From: JAAYJM01 sp964498585
Lineage (GTDB): Bacteria; Bacteroidota; Ignavibacteria; Kapaibacteriales; UBA2268
Assembly (NCBI GenBank): GCA_964498585.1
Contig: CAZCHH010000011.1
Coordinates: 1 to 64,000 of the forward strand
Reading direction: 5' to 3'
Length of the DNA stretch: 64,000 nt
The notes below the pieces were generated by a model. The model did no database searches and was not told the origin of the DNA. It worked only from the letters and a program-made list of their open reading frames with translations. The translations under genes were made by a program, and so were the position numbers. Positions 44,526-52,307 of this stretch are shown here, in pieces. The first letter of the stretch is position 1. The number at the start of each line of letters is the position of its first letter.

Positions 44526-45365
44526 ATGAACAATATTATCAATAATACTAAAGAAATAAACGAACTAAAAAAAAGATTATTCGACCTTCGTGATGAACTA
44601 CTTTTAATATTAGATAAATGGTTCGAACTAATTAACATAGTCCAGCCACAAATTGCATTTCAATATGACAGCATTTTCGGAGACTTGGAAAGTGAAATTG
44701 ACAATAAATTGAAATTAGCCCATAAACTCGAGAGAAAGTCTCAATTAATTCTTACTAAAATAAAAAATGGTGAAAAAGTAACAAAAAATACTATTGAATT
44801 TATCAATAAAATTGTTGAAAGAGAAATTGAAATTGTTAGCAGACATAATTCAGATGAAAACAAATCAAATTTATTTTCAAATAATCATTATCAATATCAG
44901 AAGGACAAAAATAATTCTTTGAAAAAAGAATGTATATCTACTTGTTATCGTATGATTGTAAAGAAATTGCATCCTGATGTTTCTGATTCAAAGGAACTTT
45001 TTGAAAAATATTGGGACAACATTCAAACTGCCTATAAATTAAAAGATGAAAATAAGATAAATTTGTATTACTGGTCTCTTTGTGTAATTGACGAGTTAGT
45101 TACAAAACATAATAACGCCGAATCCATCAAAACAACAATTAAAAAAATTGAAAATGAAGTTTTCAAGGAAAGGAATAATTTAGAAATTACTTCTAAGCAA
45201 AATCCATATAATCTTGAAGAAAAGCTAAATGATGCTTCATGGATTATTCGTAGAAAACGTCTGTTAAGAGATAAAATATTCCAAATAGACAGGAATATTA
45301 TTCAGAATAAGCACCTTCTACAAAATATGATTGGCTCTAATTCGTTAAATTTCTGCGTTGCTTAA
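44526..45365 (+). CDS. J-domain-like protein of unknown function
   Basis: About 279 residues, predicted almost entirely helical with coiled-coil-like N- and C-terminal parts. Near residue 149 a segment ISTCYRMIVKKLHPDVSDS-(K)ELFEKYWDNIQTAYKL matches helix II, the HPD loop and helix III of a DnaJ J-domain. The J-domain is internal rather than N-terminal, and no zinc-finger or substrate-binding DnaJ domain is seen. I chose the ATG at 44526 over an in-frame TTG at 44517. Function is unknown; it may recruit Hsp70 to a specific client. Confidence 0.75.
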   Translation: MNNIINNTKEINELKKRLFDLRDELLLILDKWFELINIVQPQIAFQYDSIFGDLESEIDNKLKLAHKLERKSQLILTKIKNGEKVTKNTIEFINKIVEREIEIVSRHNSDENKSNLFSNNHYQYQKDKNNSLKKECISTCYRMIVKKLHPDVSDSKELFEKYWDNIQTAYKLKDENKINLYYWSLCVIDELVTKHNNAESIKTTIKKIENEVFKERNNLEITSKQNPYNLEEKLNDASWIIRRKRLLRDKIFQIDRNIIQNKHLLQNMIGSNSLNFCVA

Positions 45366-45388
45366 ACCAATTTTCATTCGGGAAAGAT

Positions 45389-46687
45389 TTGAAATTACAA
45401 GATAATATAGGACTGGTTTCCTGGACTGCATTTGACAAAATCACTTATATTTTATACGGAGTTGTTTCTCTTTTACAAATGAAGTATCTTGAGCCAGACC
45501 ACCTCGGTTTATTTGCTCTTCTTATCAATTTGCATACCTGGATTTTTATCATATCTGATTCTTTAGCTTTGCAAAATATTATTCAATTTGGTGTAGAGCG
45601 TGAAAATCGAAAAATTGTAAATCTTTATTCTCTAATTCTTTTAATAATCTTAACTTTAGGTAGTTCATTAATTTTTTATTTATTTCGCCATCCTCTTTCT
45701 GATTTATTTGAAGAAGGAAGGATTGTAAATATTGCTGAATTCCTCCCTGTTCTTGTTTTATTAACGATACCAAGAATGTACTGCTTAAAATTCCTTTTCC
45801 GTGACCATAGAATGAGTGGAGTTTTTGCTGTTAATGCATCATTTTTTGGTGTAATGATAATACAAACGATTTACTACATATTAGTTTTTAAAAAATTAGA
45901 TTTCCATGATATGACGGTAATTTATTTGACCGGAACAATTATTAGTTCTGTTCATTCATTAATTATAACGCGAAAAGAACTCATTCTTGGTTTCGTAGGA
46001 AAAATAAAGTTAAAAGAAATGCTTAATTTTAGTTTTCCCTTAATGCTAAGTGCAACTGTATATTCATTACCAAAACAATTAGATATTTTTGTAATTCAAT
46101 ATTTTTTCTCAACAAGTTCAGTTGGGATTTACTTTTCTGCAAAAAATTTATTCCGTTTTTTCGATGAAGCTATTGCTGCTGCGCAAAGTTTAGTTTATCC
46201 TGCAGCTGTGCGTCATATTAGCCAAAATAATTTTGACCAGTTAAATGACTTATATACTAAAGCTATTTCATTTATATTTATTTCCTTTATAGTTGTTGCC
46301 TGTGCCCTTGAATTTGGTTTATCTGAATTTTTAATTAAACTGTTTTTACCAGAAAAATACAATTTATCAATAACCCATTTTAACTTATTGCTTTTTGCAA
46401 CTCCTTTCCTTCCATTCCTCATCCTTTCTTCTGTAATAAATGCCTTTGGAAAACCAAAGTCACTATTGAAAATAGTTAATATATCCACATTTTGTTCTTT
46501 TGTAGTTCTCTTTTTAGTTGGTTTAAGTGCTAATGATTTATTTATACCACTAGGGCTTATGACAAATTATATTGTCTTTGCAATATTAAGCTTTAGATGG
46601 GCAAATAAGGAAATTGGATATGAATTCAAGCAAATATTTAGAGCAATAGGAGATTCTTATTATTTTATTATATCCAAAAAAAGATAG
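45389..46687 (+). CDS. Polysaccharide flippase (Wzx / MATE-like)
   Basis: The 432-residue integral membrane protein has about twelve hydrophobic segments. It resembles the oligosaccharide-flippase family (LQMKYLEPDHLGLFALLINLHTWIF near the start; FSFPLMLSATVYSLPKQLDIFVIQYFFSTSSVGIYFSA in the middle). These proteins move lipid-linked glycans across the inner membrane. The start is a TTG with GGGAAAG about 6 nt upstream; no ATG fits the conserved N-terminus. A GT2 gene (49.9 kb) and an asparagine synthetase gene nearby would fit an envelope-glycan context, but there is no compact cluster. Confidence 0.83.
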   Translation: MKLQDNIGLVSWTAFDKITYILYGVVSLLQMKYLEPDHLGLFALLINLHTWIFIISDSLALQNIIQFGVERENRKIVNLYSLILLIILTLGSSLIFYLFRHPLSDLFEEGRIVNIAEFLPVLVLLTIPRMYCLKFLFRDHRMSGVFAVNASFFGVMIIQTIYYILVFKKLDFHDMTVIYLTGTIISSVHSLIITRKELILGFVGKIKLKEMLNFSFPLMLSATVYSLPKQLDIFVIQYFFSTSSVGIYFSAKNLFRFFDEAIAAAQSLVYPAAVRHISQNNFDQLNDLYTKAISFIFISFIVVACALEFGLSEFLIKLFLPEKYNLSITHFNLLLFATPFLPFLILSSVINAFGKPKSLLKIVNISTFCSFVVLFLVGLSANDLFIPLGLMTNYIVFAILSFRWANKEIGYEFKQIFRAIGDSYYFIISKKR

Positions 46688-46745
46688 AAGTTTTTATATT
46701 TTTAGTAAATCCTCTTACTAATTCTCCATACAAGAGAAACGTCAT

Positions 46746-46929
46746 TTAATACCAAACCGCTAACTAAAAGTGCAAAATCAAAATGTCATTCCGAATCCCC
46801 TGATAAAGCAAGTGCTTCATTTAAATGGAGTTGACATCACTTAGCACTGTCATTCTGAGAGCAGCGAAGAATCCAGAAAAAAACTTTAATCCAGAATCCT
46901 CTGGATTTCTCACTTCGTTTCGGAATGAC
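46746..46929. repeat. Dispersed palindromic repeat between convergent genes
   Basis: The element starts with TTAATACCAAACCGCTAAC, as at 41584. It continues with the module CGAATCCCCTGATAAAGCAAGTGC...TTGACATCAC (46785-46848) and ends with the long imperfect palindrome 46849-46929 (GTCATTCTGAGAGCAGCGAA...TTCGTTTCGGAATGAC). It fills most of the 46688-46982 gap. Confidence 0.8.
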
Positions 46930-46982
46930 AAGCAAGCGAAATATCAAACTATGAGGTGTAAGGAGTTCTTAATTTATTTAAG

Positions 46983-48902
46983 CTACTTTATAAACCGTTC
47001 CCACCAAAGAGCAAGCATTAGCAAGGAATAAATGCGCTTACCATCGTTTTGCGGCTGCTCACGATGAAGATTCAGCATATTTTCTATGTAATCTTTTCTG
47101 AACAATCCACTTTTTAGCATATTTGATGTTAGGATTTTCTGCTTGGTGTAATCGAACCATTCATTACGAAACCATTCATTGACAGGCGCCCAAAATCCCT
47201 GCTTCTTCCTGTAAATTATTTCCTTTGGCAGCTTCTTTTCTACCGCCTTCTTCAATAACGATTTTGTTTCCTTTAAATTTGGCACTTTCACTTTTTCTGG
47301 TAAAGAAAGCGACAGCTCTACGATTCGATGGTCGAGAAAGGGAACGCGTGCTTCAATGCTGTGAGCCATTCCAATTTTATCAACACGCATAAGCAAAAGT
47401 TCGGCTAAACGAAATGTTATATCCATCACCAGATTTCGCTGCAAAAAATCCGCTTCCGGATTCATTTGGAAAGCTAAGTTCTCTAAACTCCTTGCATATT
47501 CAATAGGATTTTTTGATAAATAAGAATAATCTTTGCTAAACAATTTTTTCAGATGTTCAACAGAAAACATTGGGTTGCCGGCACTATAAAATGGTTCGTC
47601 TAAACTTGCCCGCCTTATGTATTCCAATGCATCAAGCTTCCTCGTATTTTTCAAATACATTGAAGACGCTCCATAAATACCTTTCCTCAAAAATGAAGGA
47701 AGCAGCTGATATTTTTTTAAATATTTAGAATAAACGTTGTAATCCCTCAAACTGCTTTCATATCCACAAAATTGCTCGTCGCTTCCTTCACCAACTTGGA
47801 TAACAATAGTTCCTGAATCGCGTGTTAATTTGCTTAAAAAATAAAGTGGCAGACAAACCGGGTCGCCATTGGGTTCATCTTCGTACCAGGGTAGTTTTTC
47901 TAAAATATCAAAACAATCCGCTTCAGTAATTAAAATTTCTTTATGATTTGTCTTGAAAAGCTCAGAAACGTTTCTGGCATACTTTAATTCATTATATTTT
48001 TCTAATTCCTTAAAACCAACAGTGAAGGTATCGACAGGACGGGACATCTTTTCAGACATAACAGCAACATTCAAACTCGAATCAACCCCACCGCTTAAGA
48101 AAACGCCGAAAGGAACGTCGCTCATCATCCTTGCTTCAACCGACTCATTGAACATCTGCATTAGCAAATCTTTTGCATCATCAAATCCCAAATCTTTATA
48201 TTCGTAATACTTGTTGAAGGGGTCCCAATATCGCTTTATATCAACTTCACCGTTTTGTTTAAATTTTAAGTAATGCCCCGCCTGAAGTTTCTTTATATTT
48301 TTAAATAAAGTAGAATTGTGGCTGCTCATTCCAAGGTTTAAGTAATTGGGAATTTCATCAATATTGGGTTCTACGCTTATTCCGGGAAATTGCAGGATTG
48401 ATTTGATTTCACTGCCAAAAATGAAGTAGCCGTTTTGAATTGTATAGTAAAATGGTTTTATTCCAATTCGGTCACGTGCTGCAAAAAGCTCTTTTTTTTC
48501 ATTGTCCCAAATAGCGAAAGCGAACATTCCAAGCATTTTTTCCAATACTTCTTCATTCCATTCAGCATAACCATTTAGTATTGTTTCTGTATCGGTTTTC
48601 GATTTATAATCGTATCCTTTTTCGATTAGTTGCTTACGAATTTTTGAATGATTATAGATTTCTCCGTTAAAAACAATTGTATATCTTCCGTTGCTGCTGT
48701 GCATTGGCTGATGACCAGCTTTACTTAAATCAATTATCGAAAGGCGGCGAAAAGAAAATCCGCAATTTCTTTCTTCATTTATCCATTGTCCTTCGTCGTC
48801 GGGACCGCGGTGAACGATTACATCGCTCATTCTTTTCAGGACTTCGTTTCTTATTTTATTTTCCGTTTGACTATATCTTACTATGCCAGCAATTCCACAC
48901 AT
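46983..48902 (-). CDS. asnB: Asparagine synthetase (glutamine-hydrolysing)
   Basis: The mature N-terminus MCGIAGIV fixes the start at 48902, because Cys2 is the nucleophile of the Ntn glutaminase domain. The in-frame ATG at 48974 would mask it and is rejected. The glutaminase domain (~1-210) has RRLSIIDLS, FNGEIYNH and SKTDTETIL. The synthetase domain carries the PP-loop SGGVDSS and later GEGSDEQFCGYE. Total length is 639 residues, typical of the AsnB family. Members also work in exopolysaccharide loci, so amidotransfer to another acceptor cannot be excluded. Confidence 0.93.
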   Translation of the reverse strand: MCGIAGIVRYSQTENKIRNEVLKRMSDVIVHRGPDDEGQWINEERNCGFSFRRLSIIDLSKAGHQPMHSSNGRYTIVFNGEIYNHSKIRKQLIEKGYDYKSKTDTETILNGYAEWNEEVLEKMLGMFAFAIWDNEKKELFAARDRIGIKPFYYTIQNGYFIFGSEIKSILQFPGISVEPNIDEIPNYLNLGMSSHNSTLFKNIKKLQAGHYLKFKQNGEVDIKRYWDPFNKYYEYKDLGFDDAKDLLMQMFNESVEARMMSDVPFGVFLSGGVDSSLNVAVMSEKMSRPVDTFTVGFKELEKYNELKYARNVSELFKTNHKEILITEADCFDILEKLPWYEDEPNGDPVCLPLYFLSKLTRDSGTIVIQVGEGSDEQFCGYESSLRDYNVYSKYLKKYQLLPSFLRKGIYGASSMYLKNTRKLDALEYIRRASLDEPFYSAGNPMFSVEHLKKLFSKDYSYLSKNPIEYARSLENLAFQMNPEADFLQRNLVMDITFRLAELLLMRVDKIGMAHSIEARVPFLDHRIVELSLSLPEKVKVPNLKETKSLLKKAVEKKLPKEIIYRKKQGFWAPVNEWFRNEWFDYTKQKILTSNMLKSGLFRKDYIENMLNLHREQPQNDGKRIYSLLMLALWWERFIK

Positions 48903-49061
48903 ATCAAGTAAAATTGAGTTTATAAAAAAGCAAATTAATGAAAAAAATGGAAATATGGAGAGTAAATATTTCAATCAATTTTTCTGTTAATCGCTTTTAT
49001 TTATATTCTTTGCAATTTACTTTATTTATCGTAATTTTGCATTGTAAATAGAAGCGGAGCT

Positions 49062-49751
49062 ATGATAAAAAAGATATTTTTTTGGATATTAAAGATAATA
49101 GGAGCATTTTTCCTTCTTTCGGTGCTAACAGTTTTTTTATATAAGTTTATAAATCCTCCAATTACTCCATTGATGGTTATAAGAGTTGTTGAAGGAGCAT
49201 TAGACGGAGAATTAGTTGGAATAAGCAAAGAATGGAAAAGCTATGATGAAATATCTAAAAATGTATTTAAAGCTGTAGTATCCGCTGAAGACGCCCGGTT
49301 TATGAAACACGGCGGTTTTGATTGGAAAGCTATTGATAATGCAAAAAAATTCAATGAAAAACACGCTGGCAAAAAAGTCCGTGGTGCAAGCACTATTTCA
49401 ATGCAAACTGCTAAGAATGTATTCCTTTGGCAAAGCAGAAATTATGTGAGAAAAGCATTAGAAGCGTATTTTACTGTTCTAATTGAATACATTTGGGGCA
49501 AGCAAAGAATACTCGAAGTCTATGTTAATGTAATTGAGATGGGAAATGGGGTATATGGAGTTGAAGCTGCGTCCCAAAAATATTTTAAAAAGAGTTCAGA
49601 AAAGTTAACAAAACGTGAAGCAGCATTAATAGCTGCTATTTTGCCTAATCCCCGATACTGGTCTCCCGCTGCTCCGACTTCTTATTTGGAAAAAAGGCAG
49701 GGCTTTATTCAAGGCAGAATGAATTCTGTCCCAATACCAAAAGCAGATTAA
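49062..49751 (+). CDS. mtgA: Monofunctional biosynthetic peptidoglycan transglycosylase
   Basis: One N-terminal transmembrane segment (~7-28) is followed by a GT51 domain. The catalytic glutamate is E76 in VVSAEDARF; RGASTISMQTAKNVFLW, the second-glutamate region ILEVYVNVIEMGNGVYGVEAA and LTKREAALIAAILPNPRYWSP match family motifs. At 229 residues there is no transpeptidase domain. It polymerises lipid II at the outer face of the inner membrane. It is divergent from asnB. Confidence 0.95.
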   Translation: MIKKIFFWILKIIGAFFLLSVLTVFLYKFINPPITPLMVIRVVEGALDGELVGISKEWKSYDEISKNVFKAVVSAEDARFMKHGGFDWKAIDNAKKFNEKHAGKKVRGASTISMQTAKNVFLWQSRNYVRKALEAYFTVLIEYIWGKQRILEVYVNVIEMGNGVYGVEAASQKYFKKSSEKLTKREAALIAAILPNPRYWSPAAPTSYLEKRQGFIQGRMNSVPIPKAD

Positions 49752-49782
49752 TTTGCTTACCAATGACATCTTTTCTTCTAAT

Positions 49783-49884
49783 GCTGGTGTATGACAAAAC
49801 CCATCTTGGGAAAGCAAGTGAGCTTGCTCACGATACATTTGGGCAAGCCCAAATGCTTAAATGAAATAACTAAAATTGAATAAG
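49783..49884. repeat. Composite dispersed repeat, copy 3 (reverse, tail only)
   Basis: The reverse complement matches the 41752-41834 tail: ACCCATCTTGGGAAAGCAAG, GTGAGCTTGCTCAC and TTTGGGCAAGCCCAAATGC. It lies between the convergent mtgA and glycosyltransferase genes. Confidence 0.8.
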
Positions 49885-49907
49885 GAGCTCTGAATTTATA
49901 TTTAACC

Positions 49908-50654
49908 TTATTTCTTATCAAAAATTTTAAACTTTGCTAATTTCATTTTTTGCAAAAAATAAGAAACTGAAGTATTTAAAACGCCTAAGCCATATTTTAC
50001 GCTTCTAAAAAAATTGATTGATGATGCTTCTTTGAAATATTTGGTTGGACAGGTGATTTCTGCAATTTCGAAACCTGCATAAAAAATCTGTGCTATCATT
50101 TGATTATCAAAAACGAAATCATCAGAATTTGCTTTGTAATTTATACTTTTTAAAACAATAGAGGAAAAAGCGCGGTAGCCAGTATGATATTCTGAAAGCT
50201 TTTGACTGATTATCAAATTTTGGAAAAGAGTGAGAAAGCGATTTGCTATATACTTATAAATTGGCATTCCACCATTTATTGCTCCTTTGCCAAGAATGCG
50301 GGAGCCAAAGACTACCGGATACACATCATTTGCGATAAGATAAACCATCGAATGTATTAATTTTGGAGTGTATTGGTAATCTGGGTGAAGCATAATTACA
50401 ATTTCTCCACCAAGAGCGAGTGCTTTGTCGTAACAGGATTTTTGGTTTCCACCATATCCTTTATTCTGCTCGTGCTTGATTATATGCTTTATTCCAAGCG
50501 ATTCAGCCACTTTTGTAGTAGAATCGCGGCTGGCATCGTCAACCAAAACTACTTCATCAACTATATCAAAGGGTATTTCGTTAAATGTTTGCTCCAATGT
50601 AGATTCGGCGTTATAAGCAGGAAGCACTACTACAATTTTTTTATCATTTATCAT
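49908..50654 (-). CDS. Family 2 glycosyltransferase (DPM-like)
   Basis: The 248-residue GT-A fold enzyme has VVLPAYNAESTLEQT, EVVLVDDASRDSTTKVAE, NKGYGGNQKSCYDKAL and the DxD-like HPDYQY. It lacks transmembrane segments, like DPM1-type polyprenyl-phosphate sugar transferases. Donor and acceptor are unknown. It is convergent with mtgA. Confidence 0.92.
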   Translation of the reverse strand: MINDKKIVVVLPAYNAESTLEQTFNEIPFDIVDEVVLVDDASRDSTTKVAESLGIKHIIKHEQNKGYGGNQKSCYDKALALGGEIVIMLHPDYQYTPKLIHSMVYLIANDVYPVVFGSRILGKGAINGGMPIYKYIANRFLTLFQNLIISQKLSEYHTGYRAFSSIVLKSINYKANSDDFVFDNQMIAQIFYAGFEIAEITCPTKYFKEASSINFFRSVKYGLGVLNTSVSYFLQKMKLAKFKIFDKK

Positions 50655-50830
50655 TCTTTATTTGGGATTCCACAAGCTAATGAACCGAACAAGTATATTT
50701 CGCTTGGATTAATTAATTTAGTAATTTTCCGGATAATTTGATAAATTATTTCATTCGTATAATTTTACACTTTTAACCAGATGCAAGTTAATAAATTTCA
50801 TAATTTATAAAAAATATAAAGTAAAATTCA

Positions 50831-51565
50831 TCATTGTTTTAGTAAACTTATAATGCCTTCAAGAACTAAATTTTCCCGGTATTCGATTTTGTATTTTTCT
50901 TTTAATAATTTAGGATAAATAAACTGTGAATAGCCACCAGTGATTATTCCATTTAATTTCTTTATCCCTTCTTCTTTTGAAAAGCATTGGATAGCTTCTT
51001 TAATACCTCCAACTATTGAAAAAATAATACCAGCAGAAATCGCATCGTCAGTATTTTTTCCGATTTGCTCAATTTCCCAGTCGGTTGTTATATTTTGTAA
51101 TGCTTCGGTATGTCTGGAAAGTGATTTTAATTGGGTGAATGCACCGGGGAAAATTACCCCACCCTCACAAATATAATTCTGATTAACGAAATTGACTGTT
51201 ACTGCTGTTCCGCAATCTATTGTGAAAAAAGGTGGTTTTAAGAAATTTGCAGCAGCTATTAAACCTAATTTACGGTCTGTTCCCATTCCAATTATTTGGC
51301 TAAAATCAATTTGCTTGTAACCATCTATTATTTTCTCTGCTGCTATAGCAGTAATATTTTTTAAGGGATAAATTACATTTAAAAAGAAGTCTTTCTTTTT
51401 TTGACTAACAGAAGAAATGGCAATTACAATTTCATCATCAGAAAACTCTTTAAATATTTGTCTTATATACCTTATGCTATTCTTGCTATATTCAAAAGAA
51501 TGGCAAGCATTATCAATTAAAATTTTTATTCGGCTATTTCCAATATCAGCAGCAGCGAGTTTCAT
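50831..51565 (-). CDS. coaX: Type III pantothenate kinase
   Basis: First step of CoA biosynthesis. The 244-residue ASKHA-fold protein shows the P-loop AADIGNSRIKI (D7), IGMGTDRKLGLIAA, FTIDCGTAVTVNFV with the catalytic aspartate, and GGVIFPGAFTQLKSLSRHTEAL. The length and all motifs agree with CoaX. Confidence 0.94.
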   Translation of the reverse strand: MKLAAADIGNSRIKILIDNACHSFEYSKNSIRYIRQIFKEFSDDEIVIAISSVSQKKKDFFLNVIYPLKNITAIAAEKIIDGYKQIDFSQIIGMGTDRKLGLIAAANFLKPPFFTIDCGTAVTVNFVNQNYICEGGVIFPGAFTQLKSLSRHTEALQNITTDWEIEQIGKNTDDAISAGIIFSIVGGIKEAIQCFSKEEGIKKLNGIITGGYSQFIYPKLLKEKYKIEYRENLVLEGIISLLKQ

Positions 51566-51766
51566 TTGTAAGTTAGTGTTTTTTTATGTGTAATAAATAA
51601 TATCTTTCTTACACATTTTACATCTCAACTGAGAAATAAAAAAGTAAGTAATTAAATAAAACGATAAGTAAGTAAGAATATTTTGATAAATAATTGAATG
51701 GGCAAGTGGTTTGTATGAGAACAGCTATGTGTAAATGATTTTTTGAGGCAGGTTAATATTTGAATT

Positions 51767-51810
51767 GAAAAAAGAAATTCCATACTTTGAAGATATGGAA
51801 TTTCTATAAT
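51767..51810 (-). terminator. Terminator of the YgiT-type gene (repeat copy X1)
   Basis: A perfect 11-bp stem (GAAATTCCATA 51774-51784, TATGGAATTTC 51794-51804) with a 9-nt loop is followed on the minus strand by a T-run. A degenerate direct copy lies at 52144-52184 on the other side of the gene. Confidence 0.85.
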
Positions 51811-51819
51811 TAATAAATT

Positions 51820-52044
51820 CTAGCTAAATGCAAAGATTTGAACCTGACTTGTATTGTCTTTCTTTTCAGAAAACTTCTTCTCTATTTCTTTTAAAATATT
51901 ATCTTCAAAATACTCTTCACCGCAATTTGAACAAATCAAAGCAGGAATTTTTCTCATTACAATAAGAGTGTCGTCATTATCGATGCTAATTGTTGAGATA
52001 ACGTCTTTTAAATCAGCACCACAAATACTACATTTATTTTTCAT
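51820..52044 (-). CDS. YgiT-type zinc-finger antitoxin
   Basis: The ~74-residue protein has two CxxC pairs (CSICGAD and CSNCGEEYF), the signature of YgiT/MqsA-type zinc-finger antitoxins, and ends in an acidic helix without an HTH. I chose the ATG at 52044, which has GGAG 6 nt upstream and overlaps an upstream TGA as ATGA; a GTG at 52056 is an alternative. Such genes normally follow a DUF4258 or RelE-fold toxin gene, but here only a toxin-like tail remains upstream. It is probably an orphan antitoxin. Confidence 0.85.
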   Translation of the reverse strand: MKNKCSICGADLKDVISTISIDNDDTLIVMRKIPALICSNCGEEYFEDNILKEIEKKFSEKKDNTSQVQIFAFS

Positions 52045-52097
52045 CTGGTTCTCCACGTAATAAAATCTTCTTCTCTGTAACCTTTAATTTTAACATT
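52041..52097 (-). pseudogene. C-terminal remnant of a toxin gene (DUF4258-like)
   Basis: Eighteen codons in the frame whose TGA overlaps the antitoxin ATG read NVKIKGYREEDFITWRTR, with the Y...W...R pattern typical of DUF4258 toxin ends. An in-frame TAG at 52098-52100 precedes them and no start codon is available, so this is a relic. Confidence 0.5.
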
Positions 52098-52143
52098 CTA
52101 ACAATAAAATTAATGAAAATAATATTGCTTTCCAAATATTTTT

Positions 52144-52184
52144 GTAAAAAGAAATTACACATTTGAAGATATGGTATTTCTATA
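52144..52184. repeat. Degenerate copy X2 of the 51.77-kb terminator
   Basis: It shares AAAAAGAAATT, TTTGAAGATATGG and ATTTCTATA in order with 51767-51810 but has mismatches that destroy the hairpin. Together X1 and X2 bracket the antitoxin and toxin remnant. Confidence 0.65.
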
Positions 52185-52307
52185 CCAAGCGGAAGCTAAT
52201 TCATTCTTTGTTTTTAATAGTACACCAAACCCATTTGCTGAGGTTTGCAAGATGGGGGTGGTGGTGTTAGAGCTAATTAGTATATTAACTTAAAAATTTT
52301 TGTTAAA

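Noticed and set aside
46746..46929. Insertion sequence
   Set aside because: No transposase frame is present in or near any copy of the palindromic repeats in this window.
48903..48974. N-terminal extension of asparagine synthetase
   Set aside because: Cys2 must be at the mature N-terminus for glutaminase activity. MCGIAGIV at 48902 is the proper start.
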